From positions 868,001 to 932,000 of the forward strand of contig NZ_CP020562.1 of the NCBI RefSeq assembly GCF_002082565.1: a stretch of DNA of 64,000 bases, read 5' to 3'. The position numbers were made by a program, and so were the translations under genes. The notes beneath the pieces are model-generated. The model saw only the letters and a program-made list of their open reading frames with translations. It made no database searches and was not told where the DNA came from. Shown one piece after another: positions 42,316 to 50,722 of this stretch; position 1 is the stretch's first letter; every line of letters starts with the position of its first letter. The DNA comes from Halomonas sp. GT (lineage in GTDB: Bacteria > Pseudomonadota > Gammaproteobacteria > Pseudomonadales > Halomonadaceae).

Positions 42316-44829
42316 GTGCGACAGCACTGGACAATCAATATCGTGTTAGGCGTTTTTTTGACGCTACTCATAGGTGTGATGACTTACGCACAGGCACAGA
42401 GTGTTTCTCTGCCTAGCCTGGGTGGGGGGAGTGATGCATCAGAAGAGCAGAACGTCAGTGGTGAAAGCTTCCAAAACTCGCTTAACGATGTGATCGCAAT
42501 GCTTGAGAACGAAGAGCAGCGTCAAGCGCTACTCGACTCCCTACGTGAGTTACAGCTTACTACCGAGGAGACTGAAGATGACAAAATTGTCCATCAAGGT
42601 TTACTGGGTGCATTAGCCGATACGTTGACTGATATTGGCGAGCAGGCTCAAGCTGGCGATTCACCGATTGACGAGTGGTCGCGGCAATTGGTCCAAGGGG
42701 CAGCTGATTTACGCGCATTAAATGATGGTGCTGATCAGGGTGAGGCAATACGTGCAGTGGCAGATGGTGCCGTCCTTGCGTTTGTTTGGGTTGTACTGTT
42801 GATCGTTATGATTGCGTTTGGGCGCTTGCTCGCCACGCGTCGAGAGTGGCCGCTAGATTTACCTCGAGACCCAAAAGCGTGGTTATTGGCAGTGCACTTT
42901 TTGCGTCGCATGCTGCCTTGGGCACTGTCATTTGCGATCACACTGGGGATTGGGCAGATATTGCCTTACAGCCCCGGCCGAACGGTTGTACTGGTTGTGG
43001 CTTACGTTTGTGTGTGCGGTCGTGCGCTGTCGGTGGTTATTGAAACGGTCATTGCATTTTTCAGTCGAGGTCATCGTTTTACAGCGGTGCAGGTGCTACA
43101 ACAAAAAGCGTTACGCGGCCTGTTTGTCATTGGCGCATTAATTGCCCTGGGCGATGCAGTGAACTCCACCCGCTTAGTAGAGCTGTTGGGTAGCGAGCTC
43201 TCCAGCTTAGTGTCTGTCCTTGCAAACATGCTGGCTGCGCTGCTGTCGGCGCGCTTTATCTTTAAGTTTAAACGACCTGTCCGCCATTTGATCTGTAACC
43301 GCCCTTACAAACAGCGCCGCGATGCAAGTGCAGCTGTTGAGATGATCCGTGCGCTGGGCGGCCTTTGGCATATTCCTGCGCTGCTGATGGTGGGTGGCTC
43401 ATTATTAGCGATCTTTATCACCGTGGGGGATGTGGGTACGGCGCTTGCGCGCTCGATTATCTCGGCAAGCTTATTAGTATTGACGTTGGTAGTAACGGGT
43501 TTGCTAAGACGTCAGTCTGAGCGCTTAGGTAAACGCCGTCATCGCCGACGTTATAGCCAGTATCGTAAGCGTTTAGAGCGTTTCGGCTTTGTACTTGCCC
43601 ATCTTTGCGCCTGGATGGTGTTTGCTGAACTGTTTATGCAGGTTTGGGGCGGTTCGCTGTTTGGCCTTGGCCAGCAAGCGGTGGCCAGTGCCCGTATTGG
43701 CCAAGCTCTGGTAAGCCTGGGGTCAACTATTCTGCTGGCTTGGCTGGTCTGGATCTTTGCTGATACGGCTATTCAGCGTGCGCTAACATCATCCGCGCGT
43801 TCTCGCGGTAGGCGAGTGAATCAAGCCCGAGCGCAAACCATCACGCCGATGATACGCAATGTGATTTTTGTCACGATTTTGATCATCGCGGTAATTGCCG
43901 GGTTAGCAAATCTTGGTGTTAACGTTACGCCGCTACTCGCAGGTGCGGGTGTTATCGGTTTGGCGATTGGTTTTGGTGCCCAAACGTTGGTGCAGGATTT
44001 AATCACTGGGATCTTTATTCTGATTGAAGACTCCTTGGCGGTGGACGACTTCGTTCAGATTAATGGTCATATGGGAACCGTTGAGGGATTGACACTGCGG
44101 ACCGTGAAGCTGCGTGATTTGGATGGTGTTGTCCATATCATTACCTTTAGCCGTATTGAGTCGATTCATAACATGTCGCGCCAATTCGGGATTGCGCTGA
44201 TGCGGATTCGTATCCCTTATGCGATGAAAATTGATGATGCAATTACGCTGATGCAAGAGACGGCGCAAGAGCTACGCAAAGATCCTATGATGCGCCACTA
44301 TATTTGGTCACCTTTAGAAATGCAGGGTATTCAAGGTTTTGAAGATGGTTGCCCCATTTTACGAATGCGTTTTCGTACAGCACCAGAAATGCAGTGGGAT
44401 GTATCGCGTGCCTTTAACCTGCTATTGAAGCAACGCATGGAAGCGCAGGAAATCGATCTGGGCGTACCGCGCCTCAGTGTCAGCATGGAGGCGCGCTCAG
44501 AAGATGGCAGGCAAGATTATATGCCCGATGAGGCGAGAAAAGAGAGTACGAAAAAAGAGAGCACCGGCACGGATTTCACGCTCGACGAGCCAAGCGATGA
44601 ACAACCGCGGGGAGATAAGGCTAGGGGAGGTAGTGCTAGGGATGAAGGCGACGATAGCCCACGTAAACGACCACCGCCGCCAAAGCCTGCTCCGCGTCCG
44701 ACAGAAGCAGAAATGCGCCGAGATGAGCGTGAGCGGACAAAGGCATCATCCCATGCTAAGCCCAAGGCCCAAGGCGAGCCCAAAAGCGAGACCTATGCCA
44801 GCACCAATGGTGAACAAGGCGACGAGTAG
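42316..44829 (+). CDS. Large mechanosensitive channel, MscS family
   Basis: An 837-residue protein. GTG 42316 is chosen because AGGAG lies six bases upstream and it begins a clean signal peptide (RQHWTINIVLGVFLTLLIGVMTYAQA). A periplasmic region (about 30-155) has helical acidic segments, followed by about 11 membrane helices. The pore and beta domain are typical: LGVNVTPLLAGAGVIGLAIGFGAQTLVQDLITGIFILIEDSLAVDDFVQINGHMGTVEGLTLRTVKL. The C-terminal tail (from about 735) is highly charged and low-complexity (KES and RDE-rich, then PPPPKPAPRP). It releases solutes on hypo-osmotic shock, important in a halophile. Its 3' end overlaps the convergent J-like gene by 84 bp. Confidence 0.9.
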   Translation: MRQHWTINIVLGVFLTLLIGVMTYAQAQSVSLPSLGGGSDASEEQNVSGESFQNSLNDVIAMLENEEQRQALLDSLRELQLTTEETEDDKIVHQGLLGALADTLTDIGEQAQAGDSPIDEWSRQLVQGAADLRALNDGADQGEAIRAVADGAVLAFVWVVLLIVMIAFGRLLATRREWPLDLPRDPKAWLLAVHFLRRMLPWALSFAITLGIGQILPYSPGRTVVLVVAYVCVCGRALSVVIETVIAFFSRGHRFTAVQVLQQKALRGLFVIGALIALGDAVNSTRLVELLGSELSSLVSVLANMLAALLSARFIFKFKRPVRHLICNRPYKQRRDASAAVEMIRALGGLWHIPALLMVGGSLLAIFITVGDVGTALARSIISASLLVLTLVVTGLLRRQSERLGKRRHRRRYSQYRKRLERFGFVLAHLCAWMVFAELFMQVWGGSLFGLGQQAVASARIGQALVSLGSTILLAWLVWIFADTAIQRALTSSARSRGRRVNQARAQTITPMIRNVIFVTILIIAVIAGLANLGVNVTPLLAGAGVIGLAIGFGAQTLVQDLITGIFILIEDSLAVDDFVQINGHMGTVEGLTLRTVKLRDLDGVVHIITFSRIESIHNMSRQFGIALMRIRIPYAMKIDDAITLMQETAQELRKDPMMRHYIWSPLEMQGIQGFEDGCPILRMRFRTAPEMQWDVSRAFNLLLKQRMEAQEIDLGVPRLSVSMEARSEDGRQDYMPDEARKESTKKESTGTDFTLDEPSDEQPRGDKARGGSARDEGDDSPRKRPPPPKPAPRPTEAEMRRDERERTKASSHAKPKAQGEPKSETYASTNGEQGDE

Positions 44830-45198
44830 CCACGGGCCTTTGAAACGCCTCCAGCGGTTATAAAGTGATACCGAGAGACTAACGCGATCAATTAGCTCGT
44901 CATGGCGCGAAATAGCATTATCGGGTGGCAGGGAAAAGTCGTTGGCCACATCGCCTTGCCAATGAGCGCCGTGGGTTAGTCCAAGCCTTGCCCGCAGTTG
45001 TCCTATGTCACTCACTGTTTTATGGAGCTTGTTATAAGCATCGCGGTGTTCTACAGCACCAAATACAGTTTCAGCATCCTGGCGCAGCGCGCTGTTTGGG
45101 CAGCGGGTCACCGCGCTTTTGATTTCTTGATCGCTCGCGTCGGGTGTTAGTGTCAGTCGTTGATACAAATCGCGCATAATGTTCGAGTCGATACTCAC
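44746..45198 (-). CDS. Small protein with degenerate J-like domain and C-terminal membrane anchor
   Basis: A 150-residue protein. Residues about 10-60 (LYQRLTLTPDASDQEIKSAVTRCPN...DAETVFGAVEHRDAYNKL) follow the helix pattern of a J-domain but lack the HPD motif, so it should not stimulate DnaK in the usual way. The end (about 120-150) holds two hydrophobic stretches (GPWLLVALFTIGAGIG, AFGLALGLGLSMG), suggesting a tail anchor. The last 84 bases overlap the mscS-type gene on the other strand. Start is uncertain between GTG 45198 and ATG 45177. It precedes, on the same strand, the TerB-J gene. Confidence 0.65.
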   Translation of the reverse strand: MSIDSNIMRDLYQRLTLTPDASDQEIKSAVTRCPNSALRQDAETVFGAVEHRDAYNKLHKTVSDIGQLRARLGLTHGAHWQGDVANDFSLPPDNAISRHDELIDRVSLSVSLYNRWRRFKGPWLLVALFTIGAGIGLAFGLALGLGLSMG

Positions 45199-45242
45199 TG
45201 TCGGTTTGGGTGCTCTGCCCTTAATCGTTAACAGTAGGCTGA

Positions 45243-46295
45243 TCAGGTGTTTTGCATCAAATAATCGTAGGCGCTTTTGATGCGCTGAAAGCGCGTTGAT
45301 GCCAGTGCTATTTGATGTTCACTACCCGAATAGAAGCGGTCAGGGTGGTGCAGCTGAGCCATACGGCGATAGGCGCGGCGAATATCGGCACGATTAGCTC
45401 CAGGTGTTAGCCCTAATACTGCCAGCGCTCGTGTGTTGCGGTCGGGTGGTGAAGAGGGGCGTTCCCGCTGTTGGCGGCGGGCTTCTTCCTGACGCGTCTG
45501 CTCTTGTTGCCAGCGCTGATGCTCTTGTTGTTGAGTATGTTCTTGTCGTTGACGGCGCTCTTTTTGCTTATTCTGTTCTTGTTTGTCCTGTTTTTGCTTG
45601 GCCTGATCCTGTTTTGCCTTATTACGGCGTGCATCATCCTCTTGGCGCTGTTTATTCTGCCGCTTTTGTTGCTGTTGTTCATTATTAGCACGCTGGCGCT
45701 CTTCGGCCTCTTTTGCTTTCTGCTCAGCAGCGTGTGCATCACGTGCCTTGCGCGCGTGATATTCTGGATTGTGCACCCGCCAGTAGGCGTCTCGACTGGG
45801 ATCCTCTGCTGCTCGCAGTGGTTTGCCCGTTAACTCATGAAAGAGGGTATTGAACGTGGTAGGCGTGACATTTAGCAAATCAGCGAGAAAGCCCAGAATG
45901 TAATGGTTATTCAGAGATAGCTCACCATCGTCGGTAGCAACCGTGATCGCTTGGTGAAGTATGCTCAGACTACGCTCGTTGGAGCACTCTTTGCGCACTA
46001 CCTCGGCCGCTAACTGTATGGCTTGAAGGTCTTGGCTATGGGCAATGCTCATCACTGGCCCAAGTTCATGCCCATGACGAAATTGCGCAGTGACTTGAGC
46101 CAGTCGGCGTCGCCTCTGGCCTTCAGACACCTGTTGGCGATGAACAAGCACCCAGGCTAACAGTAGTAGTGTTGCCGTATCCACTTGGCTGCGGCTTTTT
46201 AGCAGCAACAGCTCAAAGGGTGAAAAACGGGCAATGGACATTCCCTGGCTCCAAGGCAAAAAAGAGGGTAACCACAGCGGCGCTTTAACGGCCAT
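45243..46295 (-). CDS. TerB-like / DnaJ-domain protein with Q/K-rich linker
   Basis: A 350-residue protein related in layout to DjlA: an N-terminal TerB-like helical domain (about 30-165; TATLLLLAWVLVHRQQVSEGQRRRRLAQVTAQF, then ITVATDDGELSLNNHYILGFLADLLNVTPTTFN), a linker of about 95 residues almost only Q, K, R, E, N and H, and a C-terminal J-domain (about 280-350) with intact HHPDRF. The J-domain should recruit DnaK. A possible alternative start is ATG 46241. The N-terminal hydrophobic patches could be amphipathic rather than transmembrane. Cluster neighbours: degenerate J protein, MscS channel, unknown membrane protein. Confidence 0.82.
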   Translation of the reverse strand: MAVKAPLWLPSFLPWSQGMSIARFSPFELLLLKSRSQVDTATLLLLAWVLVHRQQVSEGQRRRRLAQVTAQFRHGHELGPVMSIAHSQDLQAIQLAAEVVRKECSNERSLSILHQAITVATDDGELSLNNHYILGFLADLLNVTPTTFNTLFHELTGKPLRAAEDPSRDAYWRVHNPEYHARKARDAHAAEQKAKEAEERQRANNEQQQQKRQNKQRQEDDARRNKAKQDQAKQKQDKQEQNKQKERRQRQEHTQQQEHQRWQQEQTRQEEARRQQRERPSSPPDRNTRALAVLGLTPGANRADIRRAYRRMAQLHHPDRFYSGSEHQIALASTRFQRIKSAYDYLMQNT

Positions 46296-46356
46296 CCTGA
46301 TAATGATTGGCCATGGTATATCATCGCGTTACGCAATGAAGTAGGAGATTCGTTAG

Positions 46357-47787
46357 GTGATCAATGTTGAGCGTAAAAATAGCTTCCAGCTGAGGCTCAC
46401 TCGACGGCTCAAGGAAGAAACGTCGCACACGCTCGATGTTTACCTATTTGTGCCCAAAGAGCTTGGGCTTAGCACCCATGTCATTTCCGAAGAGGCGTTT
46501 TATCACGGCGCGATCAGCGTTTCACGCACTTACTACAGTGATGAGTATCATTTGCCACTGGTTCATAGTCGCTTAGCGAGTCGCAATCAGTTAGGCAGTG
46601 ATTCCTATCGATTAAGTTTGAGTTTGTACGCTTACCAATACGTTGGGGCGTTAGAACGAACGACGCAGGCAATGCTGGTTAGCGCCAGAAAACTACGCCA
46701 TGCCACCAGTGACCAGCGCCAGGAGAGTGGCGAGCTTCAAGAGCTGGCCGATGCGCTCCGTGATCAACTGTATGAAATGAGCGATTTGAGCGAAGGCATT
46801 CTTAAGCGATTGCGACGCAATTCACCCACAGATGAGCGGCTCTATAAATACTTTGCCAACATCGATAATTACCTTTCCTGGTTTACCGAGCAGCAACTGC
46901 TGGCATTGGTAGCGCATATGCCTCGTGGCGGCGAATTTAGTGAGATAAAGCGTCGATTTATCATCGTCTGCCAGCGTGAGAGCGACTATCGAAAAGAGCA
47001 AGAGTATAACGCCGAACGGGTGATGGAAGATCCCACTCGGATGTCGAATAAAATGCGCTTGCTAAGGCGGCTTATTGAACACCCAATTACGCTTAAACAG
47101 CGAGCCCTAGAGCTTGGGGGCGGTGAGCAGAAAGCAGTGAAAGCGCTGGCTACCGCAGTGGTAATGACCTTTGTATCGCTTGGTGTACTCCACCTTCGAA
47201 GCGTACTGGGTGATGTTACTGCACTGTTTGTATTAGCCATGGCGTTGCTTTATGCGATGCGGGAAGTGTTTAAAGACGACTTGCGTAACACGCTTTGGCG
47301 CTGGCTTCGGCGCGGAAGGCCAAAGTGGCGGCGACAATATATCGACCCCACCCGCAATCAATCGGTGGGCCGGCAGTTAGAGTGGTTCGACTATAAACGT
47401 TATGCCGCACTAGAGGCGGACATTCAGCAAATGCGCCGTCGTACGGTTGCTCAGCGTGAGGAAGAGGTGCTTCATTACCGTTCCAGCTCACGTATGTCGC
47501 CCACCCGCTTTTTAAGTGGTTATGAGCATACCCGTGAAACGCTGCATATCGATCTTTCCATGTTGACGCGCTTAATGAGCAAAGAGAAGCACTTCATTTA
47601 CCGGCTGAAAGAAGGACAGGCCGTTAGAGAAAGTGTCGAGAGACGTCACCTGTTTAACTTGGTCATTCGTGAGACGGGTAGTGAGGACACAACCTACCTA
47701 GCTCGCTGGAAAGTGGTTGTGAGCCGTTCTGGCATTGTCGATGTCGAGAAAGTCGCTGAGGAAAGTGTAGAGAAAACCAGCAAATAA
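46357..47787 (+). CDS. Unrecognised protein with two adjacent membrane helices
   Basis: A 476-residue protein starting with GTG (AGGAG ten bases upstream). I do not recognise a family. Residues about 1-260 are mixed alpha/beta with a charged helical part (QELADALRDQLYEMSDLSEGILKRLRRN). Two hydrophobic segments follow (about 265-285 VKALATAVVMTFVSLGVLHL and 290-305 VTALFVLAMALLYAM). The C-terminal half is basic with W-rich stretches (LWRWLRRGRPKWRRQY). It is divergent from the TerB-J gene by 61 bp and upstream of the CBS-BON gene. It looks like an inner-membrane protein with large cytoplasmic parts. Confidence 0.6.
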   Translation: MINVERKNSFQLRLTRRLKEETSHTLDVYLFVPKELGLSTHVISEEAFYHGAISVSRTYYSDEYHLPLVHSRLASRNQLGSDSYRLSLSLYAYQYVGALERTTQAMLVSARKLRHATSDQRQESGELQELADALRDQLYEMSDLSEGILKRLRRNSPTDERLYKYFANIDNYLSWFTEQQLLALVAHMPRGGEFSEIKRRFIIVCQRESDYRKEQEYNAERVMEDPTRMSNKMRLLRRLIEHPITLKQRALELGGGEQKAVKALATAVVMTFVSLGVLHLRSVLGDVTALFVLAMALLYAMREVFKDDLRNTLWRWLRRGRPKWRRQYIDPTRNQSVGRQLEWFDYKRYAALEADIQQMRRRTVAQREEEVLHYRSSSRMSPTRFLSGYEHTRETLHIDLSMLTRLMSKEKHFIYRLKEGQAVRESVERRHLFNLVIRETGSEDTTYLARWKVVVSRSGIVDVEKVAEESVEKTSK

Positions 47788-47910
47788 ACTGCGTTGGATC
47801 AATAGACTGGCACTGAGACCGGGCCTGCATAGCGAAATCACCAGTAGCACACTAGTCTCAAAGGTGAGCAATATAATTTGCGACTGCGACCCTGTCGCCT
47901 GGAGGATACT

Positions 47911-48600
47911 GTGCAAGCTATCGACATTATGACACCCAACGTGGTGTGTGTAGGGCCCGACGCAAACGTGCGCGATATAGCGCAGTTGCTACTCGAAAAC
48001 CGCATTAGTGCCGTACCGGTCGTCGATGATGAGCGTAGAGTGTTGGGTATCGTGAGTGAAGGCGATTTGATGCGTCGAGTGAAAGATGAAACGGATGATA
48101 ACCGCTCTTGGTGGCTCTCGCTCTTCAGTGGCGGTAAAGATGCGGGCGAGTATGTTAAATCCCATGGGCGTAAGGCGCATGAGGTAATGACATCAAACCC
48201 ATTGACCGTTGAGGAAAATGCACCACTACATACCATTGCTCGTTTGCTGGAAAAGCATCACATTAAGCGTGTGCCAGTGGTAAAAGATGGCAAAATCGTC
48301 GGGATTGTCAGTCGCGCAAACTTACTTCAAGGAATTGCTAACGCAGTCGTAGCACCCACCCAGTCGCCGGAGGATGACCGCTCTATTCGTGAGGCCATTC
48401 TCAAAGAGATCGATAATAACACCGGCGTACGAGCCGAGAGTTTCAGTGTCATTGTCGATGGTGGAAGCGTAGAAATTTGGGGGTTAGTAGAGTCTGAGGA
48501 ACAGAAACAGGCAGTGACCGTAGCCGCTGAAAATACCCAGGGCGTCAAGCGTGTTGAAAATCACCTTGGCATGATGCCACGCGGGGCGGGCTATTTCTAA
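47911..48600 (+). CDS. CBS-pair and BON domain protein
   Basis: A 229-residue protein; GTG 47911 is chosen since GGAGG ends five bases upstream. Two CBS domains (about 1-62 and 88-150; AIDIMTPNVVCVGPDANVRDIAQLL and AHEVMTSNPLTVEENAPLHTIARLLEKH) are followed by a BON domain (about 165-225; IREAILKEIDNNTGVRAESFSVIVDGGSVEIWGLVESEEQKQAV). CBS pairs bind adenine nucleotides; BON domains usually interact with phospholipid or membrane proteins. The fusion is common in proteobacteria; its role is unsettled. Confidence 0.88.
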   Translation: MQAIDIMTPNVVCVGPDANVRDIAQLLLENRISAVPVVDDERRVLGIVSEGDLMRRVKDETDDNRSWWLSLFSGGKDAGEYVKSHGRKAHEVMTSNPLTVEENAPLHTIARLLEKHHIKRVPVVKDGKIVGIVSRANLLQGIANAVVAPTQSPEDDRSIREAILKEIDNNTGVRAESFSVIVDGGSVEIWGLVESEEQKQAVTVAAENTQGVKRVENHLGMMPRGAGYF

Positions 48601-48623
48601 TACGTTGTGTTTCTTATCTGAAC

Positions 48624-48654
48624 AGCCCGTTGCCTTTGTGCAGCGGGCTTTTTT
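48624..48654 (+). terminator. Rho-independent terminator of the CBS-BON gene
   Basis: AGCCCG (48624-48629) pairs with CGGGCT (48644-48649), extended by inner TGC/GCA, followed by T6. Confidence 0.85.
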
Positions 48655-48710
48655 GTGGGCGCTAATGCGTACTCTGTTTACTCTTGTGAAGCGACTAAAG
48701 TTGTATTTAA

Positions 48711-48743
48711 GTAAACGTTTACTCTTTGCAGGTAAACGTTTAC
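48711..48743. promoter_or_regulatory. Two identical LacI-type operators
   Basis: The 12-bp palindrome GTAAACGTTTAC occurs at 48711-48722 and 48732-48743, centres 21 bp (two helical turns) apart, 52 bp before the thuA start. It has the CG-centred symmetry of LacI-family sites. The local LacI regulator (52062) is the likely binder. Confidence 0.8.
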
Positions 48744-48794
48744 TTTAAGCCTCGAAGGTCATTTTTGAAGATGTTTTATTTCGCAGGAGAATGT

Positions 48795-49573
48795 ATGAGC
48801 ATTAACGTGACCGTATGGGGAGAAAACGTCCACGAGCAAACCAATGATGTCGTGGCGCGTATTTACCCTAAGGGCATGCACCAGTGCATCGCCGAAGGTT
48901 TAAACGAAGCGGAAGGCATAAATGCCTCTGCCGTGACGCTGCAGGATCCTGAGCAAGGCTTAAGCGAAGCAACGCTTGAAAGCACGGATGTACTGCTATG
49001 GTGGGGCCACGCCGCCCATGGCGATGTATTGGAGGAGACGGTTGATCGCGTTCAAAAGCGCGTGCTCCAGGGCATGGGCTTGATTGTGCTGCATTCTGGG
49101 CACTACTCGAAAATCTTTAAGCGCTTAATGGGAACTACGTGTTCACTAAAGTGGCGTGAAGCGGGTGAGCGGGAACGGCTTTGGGTGGTGAACCCAGGTC
49201 ACCCGATTGTTCAAGGGCTGGGGGACTATATCGAGCTGCCCCATACCGAAATGTACGGCGAACCGTTTGCGGTGCCCAATCCTGATGAAGTGATCTTTAT
49301 CAGTGCCTTTGAGGGGGGGAAGTATTCCGCTCTGGTCTGACCTATAAACGTGGCAACGGTAAGATTTTCTACTTCCGTCCCGGCCACGAAACTTACCAGA
49401 TTTATTACGATGCTCAAGTGAAAACTGTGTTGAAAAACGCCGTGACTTGGGCGCGCCCGGAAGGTTCTCGATGGATCGACAGCTGCCCTAATGTTCCCGC
49501 TGAACAAGCGCCTAATCCGGTCGAAATTAAAGGCGAAAGCCTGCATAAACCTGGCGAGGAGGGCTTCAAATGA
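48795..49573 (+). pseudogene. thuA: thuA-like gene interrupted by a one-base frameshift
   Basis: ATG 48795 follows CAGGAGA. The N-terminal 175 residues ([26 protein letters not shown], ...[34 protein letters not shown]) belong to the ThuA trehalose-utilisation family. At a G7 run (49313-49319) the frame is lost and stops at 49338-49340. One added G restores EGGEVFRSG and then the conserved RGNGKIFYFRPGHETY, continuing to TGA 49571-49573, which overlaps the next gene's ATG by 4 bp (ATGA). Total would be 259 residues. The frameshift may be real, phase-variable, or a homopolymer sequencing error. Confidence 0.88.
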
Positions 49574-50619
49574 TCCGTTTGGCGATAATTGGTGCAGGCA
49601 GTATGGCCGGCGAGCACGCCAAGCATTTTGGCCGTCTTGAAGGAATCGAAGTGATTGCCGTGTGCGACCGAGACCTTGCCAAAGCCCAGGCGTTTGCAGA
49701 GCATCACGGCATTGCTGACGTTTATCAAGACCTGGAAGCCATGCTGGCTCGGGATGATATTCACGCGGTAAGCAATGTAACTCCTGATGGTGTTCACAAA
49801 GCTACATCGTTGGCCGCTATTGCCGCCGGAAAGCATATTCTGTGTGAAAAGCCGCTGGCGACAAATGCACAAGATGCCCATGAAATGGCGGCGGCTGCTC
49901 AGGCCGCTAACGTGATCAACATGGTCAACTTAAGCTACCGCGATGCCCCAGCTATTCAGCACGCACGTGCGCTGATTGCGGGAGGGGCGATTGGTCAAGT
50001 TCGTCATGTAGATGCTAGTTACCGGCAAAGCTGGCTAGTGAGTAACGCCTGGGGACGCTGGAATGAAGATAGCCAGTGGTTGTGGCGGCTTTCCGAGTCC
50101 CACGGCAGCAAAGGCGTATTAGGCGATGTCGGCGTGCACATTGTCGACTTTGCCAGCTTCCCTGTTGGCGACATTACCCGCGTTAACTGTGAGCTAACCT
50201 GCTTTGAAAAAGCGCCAGACAATCGCATTGGTGAGTATGTGCTGGATGCCAATGATACGGCGCTGATGAGAGTGTCATTTGCCAATGGCGCAAAGGGCAC
50301 TATTCAGGCTACACGTTGGGCAACAGGGCATCACAACTCGCTGGCGCTGAGTGTACACGGCGATAAAGGAGCAATTCGTATTGACCTGGACGCCTCAAAA
50401 GAGGATGTGCAGGTATGTCTCGATGATGACGTACATCCCGCTCGCTGGAGCACAGTGAAAGCACCGTCCACGCCGAGTATTTACCAGCGCTTCGTCGAGA
50501 GCATTCGCAGTGGGAATAACGATCAACCTGATTTTGCGCGCGGCGCTGCGATTCAAACCGTGCTCGATGCCTGTTTCGTATCAAGCCAGGAAGACCGCAG
50601 CCTAGCGATTGCCAGCTAG
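49570..50619 (+). CDS. Gfo/Idh/MocA family oxidoreductase (ThuB-like)
   Basis: A 349-residue NAD(P)-dependent sugar dehydrogenase. The Rossmann fingerprint is LAIIGAGSMAGEHAKHF; the EKP motif (ILCEKPLATNA) carries the catalytic lysine, and the C-terminal domain has GDVGVHIVDFASF. It starts within the ATGA overlap with thuA, so the two are translationally coupled. ThuA/ThuB act on 3-keto sugars derived from trehalose and similar disaccharides in rhizobia; the same role is inferred here. Confidence 0.87.
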   Translation: MIRLAIIGAGSMAGEHAKHFGRLEGIEVIAVCDRDLAKAQAFAEHHGIADVYQDLEAMLARDDIHAVSNVTPDGVHKATSLAAIAAGKHILCEKPLATNAQDAHEMAAAAQAANVINMVNLSYRDAPAIQHARALIAGGAIGQVRHVDASYRQSWLVSNAWGRWNEDSQWLWRLSESHGSKGVLGDVGVHIVDFASFPVGDITRVNCELTCFEKAPDNRIGEYVLDANDTALMRVSFANGAKGTIQATRWATGHHNSLALSVHGDKGAIRIDLDASKEDVQVCLDDDVHPARWSTVKAPSTPSIYQRFVESIRSGNNDQPDFARGAAIQTVLDACFVSSQEDRSLAIAS

Positions 50620-50722
50620 GTGGGTGGCTCTTCAAATAACAAAATACTAATCCGATTAAGTTAACGAGCACCCTATCTACTAATAACAATCCTAACTACC
50701 AATAACAATAGAGGTGAATGCT

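Noticed and set aside
44477..44863. 128-codon frame inside the MscS gene tail
   Set aside because: Alternative frame of the charged low-complexity tail; the MscS frame continues through it with a clear C-terminus.
45471..45833. Leucine-rich 120-codon plus-strand frame resembling a membrane protein
   Set aside because: It is the reverse complement of the Q/K-rich linker of the TerB-J gene; the hydrophobic translation is an artefact of CAG/AAG codons read backwards.
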